6,257 nt of DNA from Candidatus Poseidoniaceae archaeon. Lineage in GTDB: Archaea; Thermoplasmatota; Poseidoniia; Poseidoniales; Poseidoniaceae. Both the position numbers and the translations under genes were made by a program. The stretch is taken from contig DUKK01000198.1 of the NCBI GenBank assembly GCA_013329355.1, positions 1-6,257 of the forward strand, given 5' to 3'. Below are positions 6,127 to 6,257 of the stretch, piece after piece (within the stretch, counting starts at the first letter, position 1; the number at the start of each line of letters is the position of its first letter). Under the pieces are notes generated by a model that was not told where the DNA came from, made no database searches, and saw nothing but the letters and a program-made list of their open reading frames with translations.

Positions 6127-6257
6127 TTACACCTCGATGTCATAGGTCCAACGATCTTTGTCTGGGTCCCATTCATCCCAGGTGTCGATGTTGCTTAGTG
6201 ACTCGACATATTTGGGCGGTACAATTCCAGGAACGATAAACGCCTTCTGACGATGTA
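6127..6257 (-). CDS. C-terminal fragment of an unidentified protein, cut by the window edge
   Basis: On the minus strand a frame enters from the window edge and ends with TAA at 6129-6127, giving 42 residues that start HRQKAFIVPGIVPPKYV and end in a Trp/Asp-rich tail (DTWDEWDPDKDRW, then TYDIEV). The other two frames on this strand hit stops earlier, and the ribosome site of the dehydrogenase overlaps the last codons, which supports a real gene end. The 1-base gap to the dehydrogenase start means both are almost certainly on one transcript. I do not recognise the family. It does not look like the C-terminus I recall for 3-hydroxyanthranilate 3,4-dioxygenase or aminocarboxymuconate semialdehyde decarboxylase. 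Its identity could reveal what feeds the pathway. Confidence 0.7.
   Translation of the reverse strand, partial: HRQKAFIVPGIVPPKYVESLSNIDTWDEWDPDKDRWTYDIEV
6130..6135 (-). promoter_or_regulatory. Ribosome binding site of the semialdehyde dehydrogenase gene
   Basis: GAGGTG on the minus strand sits 4 bases before the ATG at 6125 and lies within the last codons of the upstream partial gene. It selects the 479-residue start over the in-frame ATG at 6176. Confidence 0.7.

Noticed and set aside
6123..6176. Longer dehydrogenase start at 6176
   Set aside because: It would add 17 residues with no family match and overlap the upstream coding sequence, while the ATG at 6125 has a GAGGTG site and the family N-terminus.

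Overview
The window carries much of a 2-aminomuconate (aromatic amine meta-cleavage) pathway, next to a pantothenate gene and some less well understood neighbours. It is gene-dense, of moderate to low GC, with short or overlapping gene junctions and no introns, so it comes from a prokaryote. The lineage is not settled by the sequence. Genes inside transcription units have good Shine-Dalgarno sites (AAGGAGG before the alpha/deaminase gene, GAGGTG before the aldehyde dehydrogenase gene). Genes that appear to lead a unit, or follow a gap, lack them (2465 and 4649). Mixed use of this kind is seen in several uncultured marine bacteria and in some archaea. An uncultured aquatic microbe is an impression only, not a claim.

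Layout, left to right. 1-70 (minus): N-terminus of an unidentified protein that runs off the window. 181-1566 (minus): a fused protein, the alpha subunit of a 2-aminophenol 1,6-dioxygenase-type enzyme joined to a 2-aminomuconate deaminase (RidA-fold) domain. 1569-2465 (minus): the catalytic beta subunit, overlapping the fusion-gene start region (TAATG junction). 2466-2554: divergent intergenic region with a possible promoter. 2555-3055 (plus): a small five-helix membrane protein of unknown function. 3050-3931 (minus): panB, whose stop codon overlaps that of the membrane gene tail to tail. 3924-4649 (minus): a protein with a LON substrate-binding domain. 4686-6125 (minus): an aldehyde dehydrogenase of the 2-aminomuconic semialdehyde type. 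6127-6257 (minus): C-terminus of an unidentified protein whose stop lies 1 base before the dehydrogenase start.

How the genes fit together: the alpha/beta dioxygenase would open an amino-hydroxy aromatic ring to an aminomuconic semialdehyde. The dehydrogenase would oxidise this to 2-aminomuconate, and the deaminase domain fused to the alpha subunit would release ammonia to give 4-oxalocrotonate. The later steps (decarboxylase, hydratase, aldolase) are not in the window unless the edge fragments belong to them. The true ring substrate (2-aminophenol, 3-hydroxyanthranilate or a related compound) cannot be fixed from this sequence. The pathway is split over two minus-strand transcription units separated by the plus-strand membrane gene. 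PanB, which makes the pantoate precursor of coenzyme A, and the LON-domain protein lie in the same tight run as the dehydrogenase.
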